Shown one piece after another: positions 1 to 8,605 of a stretch of 35,099 nucleotides of DNA. Position 1 is the stretch's first letter. The number at the start of each line of letters is the position of its first letter. The notes beneath the pieces were generated by a model. That model was not told where the DNA came from and did no database searches. It saw only the letters and a list, made by a program, of their open reading frames with translations. Location of the stretch: assembly GCA_019136655.1 (NCBI GenBank), contig JAGVTU010000007.1, forward strand, positions 1 to 35,099, given 5' to 3'. The position numbers were made by a program, and so were the translations under genes. This stretch comes from Bacteroidota bacterium. Its GTDB lineage: Bacteria > Bacteroidota > Bacteroidia > AKYH767-A > OLB10.

Positions 1-386
1 GAGGTGGCAACACAACTTCATTGACACTTGACTGGGGTGCAAGCAACGGAGTGGTGATGGTAACAGCCAGCAATTCATGCGGAAATGCTACACGCACATA
101 CACTTCAAATATCAGTTGCAGAGAAGGTGAGTTGTCAGCAAGTGCACTGAATGTATATCCAAACCCAACAGCAGGAATGCTGAATGTGGAATATACTACA
201 GAGAAAGGCACAGCACAGGTAACAGTACTAGACTTGAGCGGCAGAGTAGTGATGACACAAACACAGTCTGCATCAGAAGGCAGAAACACTATGCAACTAG
301 ACCTGAGCAGAGTAGCTAAGGGAGCGTACATGCTGAATGTACAAACTCAGAGCGGCAGCAATCAGGTGAGGATTGTAGTGGAATAA
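1..386 (+). CDS. T9SS cargo protein, C-terminal part (5' truncated by window edge)
   Basis: This is the 3' end of a larger gene. The reading frame is open from position 3 and runs off the left edge. The visible ~128 residues end in a type A T9SS sorting domain: an 'NVYPNPTAG' entry motif, a beta-rich stretch with 'VTVLDLSGRVV', then 'GAYMLNVQT' and a final 'QVRIVVE'. In this family the domain sends the protein through the outer membrane by the type IX system and is usually removed. The piece before it (Ser/Thr/Asn-rich, 'VTASNSCGNATRTYTS') looks like the end of an Ig-like or PKD-like surface repeat. The function of the missing N-terminal part cannot be told. A strong terminator follows 32 bases after the stop. 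Confidence 0.85.
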   Translation, partial: GGNTTSLTLDWGASNGVVMVTASNSCGNATRTYTSNISCREGELSASALNVYPNPTAGMLNVEYTTEKGTAQVTVLDLSGRVVMTQTQSASEGRNTMQLDLSRVAKGAYMLNVQTQSGSNQVRIVVE

Positions 387-417
387 CACAGCAGTCTAAG
401 GACTGAAATAAGTTTAG

Positions 418-452
418 GGAGCGGCTGCGTATTACGCAGCCGCTCCTTTTTT
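418..452 (+). terminator. Rho-independent terminator after the T9SS cargo gene
   Basis: A perfect 13-bp GC-rich stem (418-430 with 434-446), a 3-base loop and a run of six T. It separates the truncated cargo gene from the men operon. Confidence 0.93.
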
Positions 453-606
453 GTCCATGTGCATTTGATTTTTACTCCTTGTGAGTTTAAATCAACATAA
501 TTGGCTTTATTATCGAGGAATCTTTTATTGGAAAGAAATGAGTTTTTTACTTTTAATGAGTCAAATCGGGAGTCAAAGGCAAAACTTACAGATAGTCTGA
601 TTTTGT

Positions 607-614
607 TAATTTTG
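607..614 (+). promoter_or_regulatory. Bacteroidota -7 element upstream of menF
   Basis: TAATTTTG matches the TAnnTTTG consensus exactly. No clear -33 TTTG lies 19-21 bases upstream. The predicted transcript start (~620) leaves a leader of roughly 12 nt before the TTG start at 633, consistent with that start. Confidence 0.45.
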
Positions 615-632
615 CCACTCTAAAAATCTGTT

Positions 633-1727
633 TTGGGAGAGTCAGAAATATCAGTTGCAAAAATTTTATTTTCAAAAAAAATTCCTTTTTGCATATATCG
701 TTTTCCGGGTAAACAAAATTTTCATCTGGCAATTGATGCTGCTTTTGTTGAACTTAAAGAAAGAAAAACGTTATGGATTTCACCATTTGACTCTTCAGGA
801 ATCAATAAAGAGATTTTTTTTAGTGTATTGAACGAAGACGAATTAACGTCATCAATTATAAACGAATTGCTAGTAAAACCATTGCAGCAAAAAACAGAAG
901 TAGAACTACCGAAAGAGACAACGAAGGAAAATTATGTTCGGAGCTTCAATAATTTTTTGCAGGAGATTGAAAGTGGCGAATTGAAAAAGGCAGTGTTGTC
1001 GAGAGTGATTTATCATGATAAACCAACAGACTTTAATCCCATTGATTTTTTTCTGAAACTGGCAACAGATTATTCAGATGCATTTGTCCACCTGTCGCAA
1101 CATCCTGATTCAGGAATGTGGATAGGAGCAACTCCGGAACTTTTAATTCAGAAGTCTGCGGCTCAACTGTACATCATGGCATTGGCAGGGACACAGGCCC
1201 GACATCATTCTGCAACACCTTACCAATGGAGACCAAAAGAAGAAGAAGAACACCTGATGGTGAGTGAACACGTTGAAAATGTACTTCAACAGTTTAATTG
1301 TAAAACACTGAAAAAAGAAGGACCATACACCATTGAAGCAGCACAGGTAGCACATTTGAGAACAGATTACACTGCTGAAGGAAAAATTGCAGACTTAATA
1401 GCTTTTCTAAAAAAATTGCATCCAACGCCTGCTGTGGGTGGTTTGCCTGTAGAAAAAGGACTGGAATGTATTCGGAAATTTGAAGGTTATAACCGAAGTT
1501 ATTATTGCGGTTTTATCGGAGAAACAGATTTTAAGAATGATGCACAGCTGTATATCAATCTTCGTTGTATGCAGGTTGGTGAAGATAAACTTGCTGTTTA
1601 TGCAGGTGGCGGTATTACAGCAGCTTCAGATGCTGAAGAAGAGTGGAATGAAACCATTCTGAAAAGTAAAACAATGACAGATAAACTTCAATCACAAACA
1701 ATGCTGAAGCATGGAATTGTCGGATAA
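633..1727 (+). CDS. menF: Isochorismate synthase
   Basis: Converts chorismate to isochorismate, the first committed step of menaquinone synthesis, in the cytoplasm. The 364 residues carry the chorismate-binding fold in their C-terminal two thirds: 'KAVLSR' with the likely water-activating Lys119, 'GATPELL' with general acid Glu169, 'ALAGTQ', 'HPTPAVGG', 'YCGFIG' and the closing 'YAGGGI...EEWNE' Mg-site segment. The start is TTG at 633; the frame is closed by a stop at 621-623 and there is no ATG near the N-terminus. The last 17 bases overlap menD, which suggests translational coupling. First gene of a six-gene men operon. A salicylate or siderophore role for the enzyme is unlikely given these neighbours. 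Confidence 0.93.
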   Translation: MGESEISVAKILFSKKIPFCIYRFPGKQNFHLAIDAAFVELKERKTLWISPFDSSGINKEIFFSVLNEDELTSSIINELLVKPLQQKTEVELPKETTKENYVRSFNNFLQEIESGELKKAVLSRVIYHDKPTDFNPIDFFLKLATDYSDAFVHLSQHPDSGMWIGATPELLIQKSAAQLYIMALAGTQARHHSATPYQWRPKEEEEHLMVSEHVENVLQQFNCKTLKKEGPYTIEAAQVAHLRTDYTAEGKIADLIAFLKKLHPTPAVGGLPVEKGLECIRKFEGYNRSYYCGFIGETDFKNDAQLYINLRCMQVGEDKLAVYAGGGITAASDAEEEWNETILKSKTMTDKLQSQTMLKHGIVG

Positions 1728-3408
1728 GAAAGGTGTACAACATATAGTGATGGCATTGGCTGCTTTGGGTTTGAAAGAAGTGGTGATATGTCCGGGTTCG
1801 CGCAATGCTCCTTTGGTAATTTCGTTCAACCGTCATTCTGCTTTTAATTGCACCAGCATACGTGACGAACGCAGTGCAGCATTTTTTGCATTGGGAAAAT
1901 CAATTGAATTAAAGCAACCCGTTGCCATATTATGCACCAGCGGTTCGGCAGCTTTGAATTTTGCACCTGCTATTGCAGAAGCATATTATCAGCGAATTCC
2001 ACTGATTGTGCTCACGGCAGACAGACCTAAAGAATGGACCGGTCAGGGCGATGGACAAACCATCAACCAAACAGATATTTATAGAAATTATATCAGGAAA
2101 AGTTTTGAGATAAATGGTGATGCTACTTCTGAAAATGATTTGTGGTATATAGGTCGTTGTCTGAGCGAAGGATTTAATATTGCTGCATATTCTGATAAAG
2201 GACCTGTGCATTTTAATATTCCTGTTAGTGAACCTTTGTATAGCACAACTGCAGCAGATGAAAATAAATTGCCTAAGGTGTTCAGAGAAATCCCTGCTGA
2301 AAAACACATCCCGGAAAAAGACATAGAGTTGTTGGTAAAGCAATTTTCTGAATGTAAGAAAGTGATGCTATTGGTTGGACAGCATGAGCCTGATGAAAAG
2401 CTGCAGACAATTACCGAACAACTTGCATCTTTTGAAAATGTAGTTGTATTAACTGAATCAACTTCCAATATTCATCATTCCGGTTTTATCGAGAATATTG
2501 ACAGATGCATTACTCATTTAAACAATAAGGAAGCGAAATCATTCATGCCTGATTTATTGATAACAGCAGGTGGAGCAGTTGTTTCCAAGAGAATAAAAAA
2601 ATTGTTGAGAGATGCTTCGCCAAAATACCACTGGAATATTCATCCTTACGATTCAGCAATGGATACTTATCAGGCACTGACAAGTGCTATTGCTTTAGAA
2701 CCTAAGATTTTTTTCGAACAACTCTTACCAAACATTCAACCAAAAACTTCTGATTACAATTTGCAATGGAATAAGCTGAAGAGAGAGAAAGAACAGGCGC
2801 ATAAGCAATTTTGTGCAGATGTGGCATACAGTGATTTTAAAGTATTCGAAACTGTTTATAAAACAATACCTTCTTCAACACATCTGCATCTGGCAAACAG
2901 TTCAGTTATCCGCTATGCACAGTTGTTTGATAATTCTAAAATAGCATCCACATGGAGCAACAGAGGCACCAGTGGCATTGATGGCAGCAGCAGCACAGCA
3001 GTTGGTGCAGCAGCAGCATCGCCTGATAAGGACTTTGTTCTCATCACAGGTGATGTTGCATTTCACTATGATAAAAATGCATTCTGGACAGAGACACCGG
3101 TTGAAAATTTGAAAGTGATTATTATCAATAATGGCGGAGGAGGAATATTCAGAATCATTCCGGGGCCTGATAAAATTGCAGAGAGAGAAAGTTTTATTGA
3201 AACATCCATGGCAACAAATGCTGAGCATATTGCAGCACATTACGGATGGAATTATTTAGTGGTAAAAGATGAACAGCATCTGGAGAGTACGCTGAAGAAA
3301 TTTTTTGCTCCTTCTTCCAAAAAAACTATTTTAGAAATTTTTACAGATGCAAATCAGAATCCTTTAGTTTTGGAGCAGTACTGGAAATTTCTAAAAGAAA
3401 AAAAATAA
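1711..3408 (+). CDS. menD: SEPHCHC synthase (thiamine-diphosphate enzyme)
   Basis: Joins isochorismate and 2-oxoglutarate with loss of CO2 to give 2-succinyl-5-enolpyruvyl-6-hydroxy-3-cyclohexene-1-carboxylate, the second menaquinone step. The 565 residues match the family's length. Visible marks are 'CPGSRNAPL' (residues 27-35), the ThDP-activating Glu53 in 'RDERSAAF', 'TSGSAALN', 'ADRP', 'SNRGTSGIDG', and the ThDP/Mg motif beginning 'GDVAFHYD' and ending 'NNGGGGIF'. The start codon lies inside menF. menB begins four bases after the stop. Identification is secure. Confidence 0.96.
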   Translation: MELSDKKGVQHIVMALAALGLKEVVICPGSRNAPLVISFNRHSAFNCTSIRDERSAAFFALGKSIELKQPVAILCTSGSAALNFAPAIAEAYYQRIPLIVLTADRPKEWTGQGDGQTINQTDIYRNYIRKSFEINGDATSENDLWYIGRCLSEGFNIAAYSDKGPVHFNIPVSEPLYSTTAADENKLPKVFREIPAEKHIPEKDIELLVKQFSECKKVMLLVGQHEPDEKLQTITEQLASFENVVVLTESTSNIHHSGFIENIDRCITHLNNKEAKSFMPDLLITAGGAVVSKRIKKLLRDASPKYHWNIHPYDSAMDTYQALTSAIALEPKIFFEQLLPNIQPKTSDYNLQWNKLKREKEQAHKQFCADVAYSDFKVFETVYKTIPSSTHLHLANSSVIRYAQLFDNSKIASTWSNRGTSGIDGSSSTAVGAAAASPDKDFVLITGDVAFHYDKNAFWTETPVENLKVIIINNGGGGIFRIIPGPDKIAERESFIETSMATNAEHIAAHYGWNYLVVKDEQHLESTLKKFFAPSSKKTILEIFTDANQNPLVLEQYWKFLKEKK

Positions 3409-3412
3409 AAAC

Positions 3413-4252
3413 ATGAGTGCAAAATGGACAACAATCAGGGAATATAGCGACATTACATTCAGATATTGTGATGGCGTAGCCCGCATTGCATTCAACCGGC
3501 CTGAAGTAAGAAATGCATTCAGACCTGAAACAGTATCTCAGTTGCTGGAGGCATTGGTATATTGCCACGAGTCGCAGGAAATTGGTGTAGTACTTATCAG
3601 TGGCGAAGGTCCTTCGCCAAAAGATAATGTATGGGCATTTTGTTCGGGTGGCGACCAAAGAGTACGATCCAAGACAGGATATAAAGGAGGCGATGGCATC
3701 AATCGTTTCAATATTTTAGATGTGCAGCGCGAAATTCGTTTTATGAATAAGGTGGTGATTGCAGTTGTTCCCGGCTGGGCAGTAGGTGGCGGACACAGCC
3801 TGCATGTGGTGTGTGATTTAACTCTTGCAAGTAAAGAACATGCCATCTTTAAACAAACAGATGTAAATGTTGCAAGTGTGGATGGAGGTTTTGGCTCAGC
3901 TTATCTTGCGCGACAAATAGGGCAGAAGCGTGCAAGAGAAATTTTCTTTTTAGGACGATCGTATTCAGCACAGGAAGCTTATGATATGGGTATGGTAAAT
4001 GCTGTAGTGCCACACGATAAGTTAGAGGATACTGCCTTTGAATGGGCACAGGAAATTTTAACCAAAAGCCCTACTGCCATTAAGATGGCAAAGTTTGGAT
4101 TCAATCTGATTGATGACGGATTGATAGGACAACAAGTGTTTGCAGGAGAAGCTACGCGGTTAATTTATACCACTGAAGAAGCAGAAGAAGGCAGAGATGC
4201 ATTTCTCGAAAAAAGAAAACCTGATTTTAAAAAGTTTCCTAAATTTCCCTGA
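3413..4252 (+). CDS. menB: 1,4-dihydroxy-2-naphthoyl-CoA synthase
   Basis: Closes the second ring of naphthoquinone from o-succinylbenzoyl-CoA. Crotonase fold, 279 residues. Visible motifs: 'FNRPEVRNAF' (27-36), oxyanion-hole region 'FCSGGDQ' (76-82), 'GWAVGGGH' (121-128), and 'QTDVNVASVDGG' (148-159), which contains catalytic Asp157. Asp150, in the third position of that motif, replaces the Gly of E. coli MenB. By family knowledge this marks the type that carries its own carboxylate and does not need bicarbonate. It comes before menC and menE in gene order although it acts after them. ATG start four bases after menD; the stop is five bases before menA. Confidence 0.96.
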   Translation: MSAKWTTIREYSDITFRYCDGVARIAFNRPEVRNAFRPETVSQLLEALVYCHESQEIGVVLISGEGPSPKDNVWAFCSGGDQRVRSKTGYKGGDGINRFNILDVQREIRFMNKVVIAVVPGWAVGGGHSLHVVCDLTLASKEHAIFKQTDVNVASVDGGFGSAYLARQIGQKRAREIFFLGRSYSAQEAYDMGMVNAVVPHDKLEDTAFEWAQEILTKSPTAIKMAKFGFNLIDDGLIGQQVFAGEATRLIYTTEEAEEGRDAFLEKRKPDFKKFPKFP

Positions 4253-4257
4253 TATAC

Positions 4258-5160
4258 ATGGCATCGCTGTCGGCCTGGCTAATATCGTTCAGGTTAAGAA
4301 CATTACCTCTTTCATTGTCTGCAATTATTACCGGAAGTTTTTTGGCAGCTTACAAAAACAGCTTTCACAGTGATGTATTTATTCTGGCAGCTTTAACAAC
4401 ATTGTTTTTGCAGATATTGAGTAATCTGGCAAATGATTATGGCGATACGGTTTCGGGAGTAGATAATCAGGAGAGAGTAGGGCCACAAAGAAGTTTGCAG
4501 GCAGGGGCAATCACCATGAAGCAAATGCGAACAGCCATCATTTCATTTGTAATTCTTTCCTTGATTTCAGGGATTGCATTAATTGTTGTTGCAATGAATG
4601 GAATGAAACTGACTTATAGTTTCTTATTTCTTGTACTTGGTATTGCTGCCATTGCATCAGCACTGAAATATACCATCGGTAAAAATCCTTATGGTTATGT
4701 AGGATTGGGTGATGTTTTTGTGTTTTTGTTTTTTGGACTTGTTGGTGTTATGGGAACTTACTTTTTACATACCCATCAGTTTACAGCATTGGAATGGTTG
4801 CCTGCAATTTCAATAGGATGCTTCAGCACAGGCGTATTGAATTTGAATAATCTGAGAGACAGAGTAAATGATGCTGCTTTTGGAAAACAAACAGTAGTTG
4901 TAAAATTAGGAGTGAACAAAGCAAAGGTGTATCATGCGGCATTGCTGATAACAGGGATGATGGCCACTGTTGTTTATACACTTTTGACAGACTCATCATT
5001 CATCCGGTGGATTTACTTAATTTCTTTTGCCGGAATAATCAGAAGTATTTTGGCAGTACAAAAAAATGAATCGCCAGAAGCATTGGATCCTGAATTAAAA
5101 AAGTTAGCCATCAGCACATTGTTGTTTTCAGTTTTATTTGGAGCAGGTTTGATTTTTTAA
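4258..5160 (+). CDS. menA: 1,4-dihydroxy-2-naphthoate polyprenyltransferase
   Basis: Attaches the isoprenoid side chain to dihydroxynaphthoate in the inner membrane, giving demethylmenaquinone. The 300-residue protein is a UbiA-family membrane enzyme with about eight or nine hydrophobic segments. Two Asp-rich sites for Mg-prenyl diphosphate are visible: 'NLANDYGD' (56-63) and 'NLRDRVND' (198-205, Asp201/Asp205). The ATG lies five bases after menB's stop, and the gene runs straight into menC. The methyltransferase that finishes menaquinone (MenG/UbiE) is not in this window. Confidence 0.95.
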   Translation: MASLSAWLISFRLRTLPLSLSAIITGSFLAAYKNSFHSDVFILAALTTLFLQILSNLANDYGDTVSGVDNQERVGPQRSLQAGAITMKQMRTAIISFVILSLISGIALIVVAMNGMKLTYSFLFLVLGIAAIASALKYTIGKNPYGYVGLGDVFVFLFFGLVGVMGTYFLHTHQFTALEWLPAISIGCFSTGVLNLNNLRDRVNDAAFGKQTVVVKLGVNKAKVYHAALLITGMMATVVYTLLTDSSFIRWIYLISFAGIIRSILAVQKNESPEALDPELKKLAISTLLFSVLFGAGLIF

Positions 5161-5162
5161 GA

Positions 5163-6212
5163 GTGAAAGTTATGCAATGTTATTTTAGGAAATATACTTT
5201 ACTCTTTAAAAAACCGGGAGGCACATCCAGAGGAGTGCTACATCATAAAGACACTTATTTTATTTTTCTGAAACAAGGTGATAACATTGCCTTGGGTGAG
5301 TGTAACAGGTTTGCAGGACTTTCTTATGACGACAAAGAAGGCTATGAACAAAAACTTCAGGAAATATGTGACCGTTTGCCCAATGAAAAAGAAGCAGTGC
5401 TTAATGACTTGTCAGAGTGGCCATCCATTTACTTTGGGGTAGAAACAGTTTTGAAAGACCGGCATAACAACTGCCAGCGTATAATTTTTCCTGAAGTAAT
5501 TTCAGAAAATGGTTTTTCAATTCCGGTGAATGGATTGATTTGGATGGGCAGCAAGGATGAGATGCTGCAACAGATTAAATCTAAATTGAATGAAGGTTAT
5601 ACATCAGTCAAGTTAAAAATAGGTGCTATTGATTTTAATACAGAATTGAATTTGATTCAATTCGTCCGAAAACAGTTTAATGCAAATGAAGTAGAAATAA
5701 GACTCGATGCCAATGGTGCTTTTTCGTTTGACGAGGCAAAAGAAAAACTGAAGCAACTTTCTGAATACGGAATCAGTTATATTGAGCAGCCAATCAGGGC
5801 AGGACAGTGGCAGGAAATGGCAGCACTTGCAGAAAATTCTCCAATAGCCATTGCACTGGATGAAGAACTGATTGGAATAAACTCACAGCACGAAAGAGAG
5901 AAATTAATCAAATGCATACAACCGCAGCTGCTCATTCTGAAACATGCACTGATAGGAGGTTTTAATGCTGCCGATGCATGGAAAAAACTGATTGTTGAGA
6001 GTGGTGGAGATTGGGTAATCACATCAGCACTCGAAAGTAATATTGGAATGAATGCAATCGCACAATATGCAGCACGTGAAAAATCATCGTATGTGCAAGG
6101 GTTGGGCACAGGCCAGCTGTTTACAAATAACATCCCATCACCTTACACCGTTGACCATAATGGATTGCACTATCACCGACAGCGGCAATGGGATTTATCG
6201 GCATTGTTATGA
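5163..6212 (+). CDS. menC: o-Succinylbenzoate synthase (enolase superfamily)
   Basis: Dehydrates SHCHC to o-succinylbenzoate. It has the expected acid/base and metal residues: the Lys pair in 'VKLKIG' (150 and 152), metal ligands Asp182 ('RLDANGAF'), Glu208 ('YIEQP') and Asp233 ('ALDEE'), and Lys260 in 'LILKHALIGG'. The start is GTG at 5163 or, more likely, ATG at 5172; the second drops three residues and leaves the fold intact. Its stop overlaps menE's preferred start (ATGA, 6209-6212). The enolase superfamily also includes dipeptide epimerases, but the men context settles the call. Confidence 0.92.
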   Translation: MKVMQCYFRKYTLLFKKPGGTSRGVLHHKDTYFIFLKQGDNIALGECNRFAGLSYDDKEGYEQKLQEICDRLPNEKEAVLNDLSEWPSIYFGVETVLKDRHNNCQRIIFPEVISENGFSIPVNGLIWMGSKDEMLQQIKSKLNEGYTSVKLKIGAIDFNTELNLIQFVRKQFNANEVEIRLDANGAFSFDEAKEKLKQLSEYGISYIEQPIRAGQWQEMAALAENSPIAIALDEELIGINSQHEREKLIKCIQPQLLILKHALIGGFNAADAWKKLIVESGGDWVITSALESNIGMNAIAQYAAREKSSYVQGLGTGQLFTNNIPSPYTVDHNGLHYHRQRQWDLSALL

Positions 6213-7276
6213 ATTTTAAAGATTACACAAAACTGATTTTAAACGGCAATCATTTAAGCGGTGATGAAATAATAGCTTATTGCAACGCAAGTAAATCGAA
6301 CAATTTGAAATTGCTTGGTGATTTTATGACAGAATGGATGTCGCCTGAAACAACCCTGAACTTGCAGACAAGTGGTTCGACAGGAACACCAAAAATAATT
6401 GTCGTTGAAAAGAATCAAATGTTGCAGAGTGCAAAAGCTACTGCTCAGTTTTTTGGTTTTGAAGAAGGACAAAATGCTTTGTTGTGTTTGCCGATGACCT
6501 ACATAGCAGGCAAAATGATGGTGGTGCGTGCATTGTTCAGCAAGCTGAATTTAATTTGTGTGGAACCTGATGAAGCTCCATTAAAGAAAATTCCTGAAAA
6601 TACATTCATTGATTTTGCACCGCTTACACCAATGCAATTAAATGATACTGCCAACAGTTCAGTGGTAAAAACAATTTTGTTGGGAGGAAGTGCAGTAAGT
6701 TCAAAACTTGAATCAGCAATTCAGCAATTGAATACTGAAGTCTATCACGGTTATGGAATGACAGAAACATTGAGTCATGTAGCATTGCGAAAAGTGAACG
6801 GAGAAAGCAAATCAGAAATATATCAGGCATTACCCGATGTTAAGTTCAGCACGGATGAAAGAGGTTGTTTGATAATTTCTGTTCCTTATTTGGATGAAAA
6901 AATTATTACAAACGACATTGTCGTACTGCTGAATGATCATTCATTTATCTGGAAAGGAAGAGCTGATAACATCATCAACAGTGGTGGTATAAAACTTTTT
7001 CCTGAAAGTATTGAGTTGAAAATATCAACCTTGTTGGAAGAGCCGTTTTTTGTTGCAGGTTTGCCGGACAGTTTATTAGGAGAAAAGCTGTGTATGTTTA
7101 TCGAAGCGCAAAAATTCGATACTGAAAAACTGGAACTTTTAAGAAACAATCTTAAAAACACTTTGGATAAGTATGAAATTCCTAAGGAGATTTTATTTGT
7201 AAATAAATTTCAGCGCACCTTATCGAATAAAATTCAGCGACAAGGTACCGTGATTGCATTTCTCAACTCGCTGTAA
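6209..7276 (+). CDS. menE: o-Succinylbenzoate-CoA ligase, short form
   Basis: Activates o-succinylbenzoate with ATP and CoA, feeding MenB. ANL-superfamily motifs are present: phosphate loop 'TSGSTGTPK' (54-62), 'YHGYGMTET' and 'GRADNIINSGG'. Near the C-terminus is a Lys in 'SNKIQR' (341), the likely adenylation lysine. At 355 residues it is about 100 shorter than E. coli MenE; the missing part is N-terminal. I prefer the ATG at 6209, which overlaps menC's stop as ATGA, over an in-frame ATG at 6188 inside menC. Last gene of the operon; the next gene is convergent. Confidence 0.92.
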   Translation: MNFKDYTKLILNGNHLSGDEIIAYCNASKSNNLKLLGDFMTEWMSPETTLNLQTSGSTGTPKIIVVEKNQMLQSAKATAQFFGFEEGQNALLCLPMTYIAGKMMVVRALFSKLNLICVEPDEAPLKKIPENTFIDFAPLTPMQLNDTANSSVVKTILLGGSAVSSKLESAIQQLNTEVYHGYGMTETLSHVALRKVNGESKSEIYQALPDVKFSTDERGCLIISVPYLDEKIITNDIVVLLNDHSFIWKGRADNIINSGGIKLFPESIELKISTLLEEPFFVAGLPDSLLGEKLCMFIEAQKFDTEKLELLRNNLKNTLDKYEIPKEILFVNKFQRTLSNKIQRQGTVIAFLNSL

Positions 7277-7312
7277 AAATTGATTTTTCTGTCAGATAAA
7301 ATTATCCACTGA

Positions 7313-8254
7313 TTATTTTGCCAGAAACTCACGAATTATTTGAAATACCAGTTCAGGTTCTTCTACCTGTGGGTTGTGACCTGATTTTTCAAACATCACA
7401 AACTGCGCCTGCGGGCAATATTGCTTGTACTTAACTGCCATTGTTGGAACACTTACTCTGTCGAAACGGCCTGCAACTACCAGCACCGGCATTTTTAAAT
7501 CCTTCAGTTGCTTGCGCACATCGAAGCGGTAAATGTCATTGCCAACAATAAAATCGCCATCAGCACCAACTAACTGGTAGTAAAGTTTTGTGTTGAAACG
7601 GTTGGGATAATGCGGGTCCATGCTTTTGGTAAATTTTTCAGGGTTATAAGCATATAAAAAACCATAAGGAACCTCACCATAAATCTTAATGTGCTCAGGG
7701 TCGCTGGAGATAGCTCCTGCATCACGCACAGCCATCAGTCGCTCCCATACTTCAGGGTAGTTTTCTTTGATTTCGCGATTGCAATTGTCATCATTCTCCT
7801 GCCACATGCCACCACTGTAAAAACCATTGGCAATAATCAGATGCTTTACATGATTGCCATATTTGATGGCATACAATTGTGCAACCACACTGCCGTATGA
7901 GTGACCGAGAATATTTATTTTGTCATAACCCATTGCTTTACGCAACCCTTCAATGTCTTCCACATCACGGTCAATAGAATATTCGGTTACAACCTTTGCT
8001 GTGTCGGATTTTCCTCTGCCGAAATTGTCAATGTAAACCAGCGTACAGGCATCTTTCAGCGGACTGAAACTATGCATTCCTACATGAGAGCCACCGGGGC
8101 CTCCTGAAATAAGAAACAAGGGATCGCCTGAGCCTTCTTTCTCTGCCCAAAGATTGGCTCCATTCACTTTGTAAAATTTACCTTCAGGATGGATAAGCTG
8201 TGCTGTTGACAAATAACTGCTGAACAGCAACGCAATAAATAGTTTTAGTTTCAT
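7313..8254 (-). CDS. Exported alpha/beta hydrolase (peptidase S33-like)
   Basis: A 313-residue alpha/beta hydrolase with an N-terminal signal peptide ('KLKLFIALLFSSYLSTAQ', cleavage near 19). Visible catalytic parts: 'GGPGG' oxyanion segment (51-55) as in proline iminopeptidases, nucleophile elbow 'GHSYGS' with Ser119, Asp265 in 'GRFDR' and His293 in 'SGHNP'. The family includes proline iminopeptidases, esterases and dehalogenases; the substrate cannot be read from the sequence. It lies convergent to menE, and MenH is also an alpha/beta hydrolase. The signal peptide and the opposite strand argue against it being the missing MenH. Transcribed alone. Confidence 0.82.
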   Translation of the reverse strand: MKLKLFIALLFSSYLSTAQLIHPEGKFYKVNGANLWAEKEGSGDPLFLISGGPGGSHVGMHSFSPLKDACTLVYIDNFGRGKSDTAKVVTEYSIDRDVEDIEGLRKAMGYDKINILGHSYGSVVAQLYAIKYGNHVKHLIIANGFYSGGMWQENDDNCNREIKENYPEVWERLMAVRDAGAISSDPEHIKIYGEVPYGFLYAYNPEKFTKSMDPHYPNRFNTKLYYQLVGADGDFIVGNDIYRFDVRKQLKDLKMPVLVVAGRFDRVSVPTMAVKYKQYCPQAQFVMFEKSGHNPQVEEPELVFQIIREFLAK

Positions 8255-8605
8255 GCTCTAATCTTTTATATGGAAGAAATAAATAACATGGCAAGTATAT
8301 GTATAAAGTCCCAAAAAAACCTTAAAGAAAACTTATATTCATGATTGTATTTTTTGTTAATCAGCATAAAAAAACCCGAAGTAGAGTCGGACTTCGGGTT
8401 TTACCATTCAAACTGTAAGTATGACACCAAACTTTTGAAAAGAAGGGTTAGTACAGGTGCTGTGCTAAACAGGTTTGTTTGCTGTAAAGATAGTGGCAGG
8501 AGTATAAAATTAACAATAGATAATGTACTACATGCGCTATTAGTGTATGAATTGCACTGTCTGTGTACAACCTGCACTTGTGAATGTATCAAAAAAGGTC
8601 GTAAA
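8255..8605. other. Intergenic region between hydrolase and LytTR gene
   Basis: 351 bases without a convincing gene. It holds the upstream region of the minus-strand hydrolase (8255-8370) and the terminator of the LytTR gene (8368-8402). The remaining ~200 bases up to the LytTR stop show nothing I can name; an open frame across it on the plus strand has no family features and runs into the antisense of the LytTR gene. Confidence 0.6.
8368..8402 (-). terminator. Rho-independent terminator of the LytTR gene
   Basis: A 12-bp inverted repeat (8371-8382 with 8391-8402) around an 8-base loop. Read on the minus strand it ends in seven T. It lies about 200 bases past the LytTR stop codon, so the transcript would have a long 3' tail. 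Confidence 0.8.

Noticed and set aside
7313..8254. Alpha/beta hydrolase as MenH
   Set aside because: Signal peptide, opposite strand and S33-type 'GGPGG' motif do not fit a cytoplasmic MenH.
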